DNA from: a virus
IMG/VR virus record: IMGVR_UViG_3300009002_000016
Span: 1-33,655 of that record
Direction: 5' to 3' (one strand)
DNA: 33,655 nucleotides
In this document: piece by piece, positions 31,715 through 33,655 of the stretch
Layout of the letters: each line of letters begins with the position of its first letter
Position numbering within the stretch: position 1 is the first letter of the stretch
Program-made: the position numbers and the translations under genes
Notes under the pieces: model-generated
What the model was told of the DNA's origin: nothing
The model's input: only the letters and a program-made list of their open reading frames with translations
Database searches by the model: none

Positions 31715-31980
31715 TGGAAACAGTAGTAAATTGGTATAGAATAGTAATGGATCTAAGATACAATCCTTTGAGATTTATTCCAGATCCTGTATTACAAGGC
31801 TACTTGCTCGTAGCTTTGTTTGTAATGTGGTCAGGCTTTTTTGGTCTTATTGCTATGTTTTACATAGGTTGGTTGGGATATAGTATTCCTGTTTCAATAG
31901 CAGTGCATTTATCAATAATTGTACCTACTATTCTTACTAACGCAGTATTTTTAGATGCTGAGCGTAAAGGTAAAAGATAG
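31714..31980 (+). CDS. two-helix membrane protein, 88 aa
   Basis: ATG 31714 follows AGAGG and overlaps the previous stop. Hydrophobic helices at ~28-50 and ~53-77. N-terminal YNPLRFIPDPVLQGYLL matches small marine-phage membrane proteins. Function unknown. Confidence 0.7.
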   Translation: METVVNWYRIVMDLRYNPLRFIPDPVLQGYLLVALFVMWSGFFGLIAMFYIGWLGYSIPVSIAVHLSIIVPTILTNAVFLDAERKGKR

Positions 31981-31988
31981 AGGTATAT

Positions 31989-32168
31989 ATGAACAAGTGG
32001 TGGAGAATCTGGGCGAAGAGTCTAGGTGAAAAGGTTGGGGAGACGGATAGACAAGCCAATACTGTTGCTGGCATTAGAACAGTATGGTGGATTACTCATA
32101 TGTTAACATGTCTAGCAATCATACTTAATGCCATAGCAAATCATGGCTGGGCACTCATCGGATTATGA
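31989..32168 (+). CDS. small membrane protein, 59 aa
   Basis: Amphipathic basic N-terminus (MNKWWRIWAKSLGEKVG) then a hydrophobic helix (residues ~34-57). Same general plan as the protein at 31547, so the two may be old paralogues. Function unknown. Confidence 0.65.
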   Translation: MNKWWRIWAKSLGEKVGETDRQANTVAGIRTVWWITHMLTCLAIILNAIANHGWALIGL

Positions 32169-32281
32169 AAATAACAATAAACGTTGAAGTTGATACAGAA
32201 AATCAAACAGACGTAGATACTATTGAAGATTTAATCGATATAATTAAGCAGATTAAAGACCAAAATACAGAAAATAACTAA
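32165..32281 (+). CDS. very small acidic protein, 38 aa
   Basis: ATGA overlap with the preceding stop. Acidic, with helical IEDLIDIIKQIKDQ. Supported mainly by tight placement; the next gene starts after a late promoter. Confidence 0.5.
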   Translation: MKITINVEVDTENQTDVDTIEDLIDIIKQIKDQNTENN

Positions 32282-32302
32282 TCACTTTAGCTTTTTTACT
32301 TG

Positions 32303-32310
32303 TATAAATA
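32303..32310 (+). promoter_or_regulatory. T4-type late promoter before structural genes
   Basis: TATAAATA in the intergenic gap, 22 bases before the ATG at 32332, which also has AGGAG (32318-32322). No -35 box. Confidence 0.8.
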
Positions 32311-32331
32311 ACAGTAAAGGAGTAAAAATAT

Positions 32332-32595
32332 ATGAGTGATTTATTAGATTTTGATTTTGGCTTTACTGCTGTCGATGAAGACGAGCTAGAAGCTGTACAA
32401 TCTGTCAAATCTGAAGCTACATCAGCTTCGGCTAATGCGCATGAGCTAGAAGATAAGCTTAATAAGTTATACAACTCTATACTTCCTTTATTAACAAATC
32501 TAAAGAAAAATCCAGAAAAAGAATATATTCTATGGCCAAATAGAGTAGCCAAAATAGAACAATTCGAAGATTTAATAACGGGGATAATTAAGTAA
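32332..32595 (+). CDS. conserved T4-like phage protein, 87 aa
   Basis: The opening DLLDFDFGFTAVDEDEL and EKEYILWPNRVAKIEQFE are strongly conserved in cyanophages and pelagiphages, where the gene lies beside structural genes. Acidic N-terminus and coiled-coil-prone middle. First gene behind the late promoter, so probably a virion or assembly protein. Confidence 0.75.
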   Translation: MSDLLDFDFGFTAVDEDELEAVQSVKSEATSASANAHELEDKLNKLYNSILPLLTNLKKNPEKEYILWPNRVAKIEQFEDLITGIIK

Positions 32596-33542
32596 TGCCA
32601 ATTAAAAGTCCAGGTTCTAATAATATATTGTCCTTAGGCACAACAGCAGGTTCCAATTCTTCTATTAGTGGAGAGCACGGTGGTTCTGCACCTCATTCAC
32701 TAAGCGAATATTATCAAATAGCCGGTGGGGGTAAAACACATAGCTATAACACGACTGTGCCAAGTTCGGGTGAAATAAGATTTAGTAATTTTCTTGGTAC
32801 TATGCAAGGAACAGCTACACAATCTGCATCAGGTGGAACCATTGCTTCAACCTGGAGTTCTGTAAACGCTAATAACGGCAGTGGAGGGACCGCGGCCGCT
32901 GGTTCTAGAGTTAATATTACTTTTGAGTATGATAATAATAGAATCAAATTTGAGTTTCAAGATTATGTTACGACAACAGTTAATGGCGCAACAACAACTG
33001 TAAATAAAGACCTCTCAGGTGGCTTAGCGCAAGCTAGTGCAACAACTAAGGACGCAAGATATATAACAGCAGTAAGATATAGATGGGTTTTCCATGATAT
33101 GGATGTATTACATTTTTCTAACAATGGCAGTGGCGTCAAGGTAACTTATGTTTTAGGTCATGATACAGCTCCCTATTGTACAGCAAGTAACAACTCTTAC
33201 ACAACCGGTATTTCGGCCGGAGCTAAAGCAAACTATTCAACGGATTATAGAACACTTAATTTTCCTGGCGGGATAACATCTAACAAGGCATTTAGTACAG
33301 GTATAGAATGCCGCGCTAATGAATCCAGCTCATACGGTGGCTATACTATAGCAACGTCAACGGTACAGCCCAGAGCTAATAGCGTTGCTTCAGGAGGTTA
33401 TCTGCAGCTTCAACTTCAAGTATATAGTGAAGGTGCCTGGCAAACAGCAACCTTATTTACAACCAACGGCACTAGTGTTGGTGATGGCGGTATCCAGATT
33501 ATTAAGGCTCAATCATCAAAAAGTCCTAGTAATAATACTTAA
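32595..33542 (+). CDS. structural protein, tail fibre or decoration-like
   Basis: 315 residues, low in charged residues and rich in Gly, Ser, Thr, Asn (e.g. TATQSASGGTIASTWSSVN). N-terminal SLSEYYQIAGGG ... GEIRFSNFLGT resembles the short repeat found at the start of many marine phage tail or adhesin proteins. The rest looks all-beta. Placement after a late promoter fits a virion component; the exact part of the virion is not determined. Confidence 0.65.
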   Translation: MPIKSPGSNNILSLGTTAGSNSSISGEHGGSAPHSLSEYYQIAGGGKTHSYNTTVPSSGEIRFSNFLGTMQGTATQSASGGTIASTWSSVNANNGSGGTAAAGSRVNITFEYDNNRIKFEFQDYVTTTVNGATTTVNKDLSGGLAQASATTKDARYITAVRYRWVFHDMDVLHFSNNGSGVKVTYVLGHDTAPYCTASNNSYTTGISAGAKANYSTDYRTLNFPGGITSNKAFSTGIECRANESSSYGGYTIATSTVQPRANSVASGGYLQLQLQVYSEGAWQTATLFTTNGTSVGDGGIQIIKAQSSKSPSNNT

Positions 33543-33544
33543 TT

Positions 33545-33655
33545 ATGAATAATCCATTAATAGAATATATTAAAAACTACCAATTAAATGATAAGTTTCC
33601 AGATTACGAAATTTATAAATGGGGGAGCTATGGAAATCCGCTAAGTCATAAACCT
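33545..33655 (+). CDS. start of an unidentified gene, cut by the window end
   Basis: ATG 33545, two bases after the structural gene stop; 37 codons open to the edge (MNNPLIEYIKNYQLNDKF...WGSYGNPLSH). Too little to assign a family. Confidence 0.6.
   Translation, partial: MNNPLIEYIKNYQLNDKFPDYEIYKWGSYGNPLSHKP

Overview
The window is a piece of the genome of a strictly lytic-looking, T4-like marine myovirus. All genes that can be supported lie on the + strand, are AT-rich and tightly packed, and many overlap by 1-17 bases. T4-type landmarks include UvsX recombinase, gp41 replicative helicase, RNase H, NrdA/NrdB, PhoH and T4-type late promoters (TATAAATA). Several small proteins resemble ones I know from cyanophages and pelagiphages, and a phage bS21 ribosomal protein gene is present. 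I see no photosynthesis genes, so a heterotrophic marine host (for example a SAR11-like bacterium) is more likely than a cyanobacterium. The host itself cannot be read from the sequence.

Layout. (1) 1-4853: the end of an inositol-1-phosphate synthase, then a HAD phosphatase, a GT-A glycosyltransferase, an HhH-type DNA base hypermodification enzyme, an SGNH-type hydrolase and a C5 cytosine methyltransferase. This looks like a DNA hypermodification cluster. The last three proteins all end in a sliding-clamp (PIP-box-like) peptide. (2) 4826-8785: an early promoter, then bS21, UvsX, a small protein, gp41, a small membrane protein and ThyX. (3) 8757-10388: an early promoter and seven small unknown genes. 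(4) 10404-19257: a late promoter followed by a run of genes, most of which start with a capsid-targeting leader of the T4 internal-protein kind (MK[ST]F..., then a gp21-protease-type site LxE/IxE before A or G). Among the cargo are a ligase-like nucleotidyltransferase, an HxGH nucleotidylyltransferase and a P-loop kinase. I read this as a set of proteins packaged in the head and injected with the DNA. (5) 19274-21223: overlapping inner- and outer-membrane spanin candidates, a class 3 lipase and a membrane protein; probably lysis. (6) 21236-25476: an early promoter, class Ia ribonucleotide reductase, glutaredoxin, a zinc ribbon and a GIY-YIG nuclease. (7) 25480-32281: three further early promoters driving RNase H, DUF6433, PhoH, a RecB/MGME1-like exonuclease, a 5'-nucleotidase-like HAD protein and many small conserved proteins. 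(8) 32303-33655: a late promoter and structural genes.

Transcription. Seven nearly identical promoters (TTTACA, exactly 17 bases, TGnTATAAT) mark early/middle operons, and two well-placed TATAAATA sites mark late ones. One strong terminator hairpin directly abuts an early promoter at 27388-27456. No tRNA, CRISPR, insertion sequence or gene-free stretch over 300 bases was seen.
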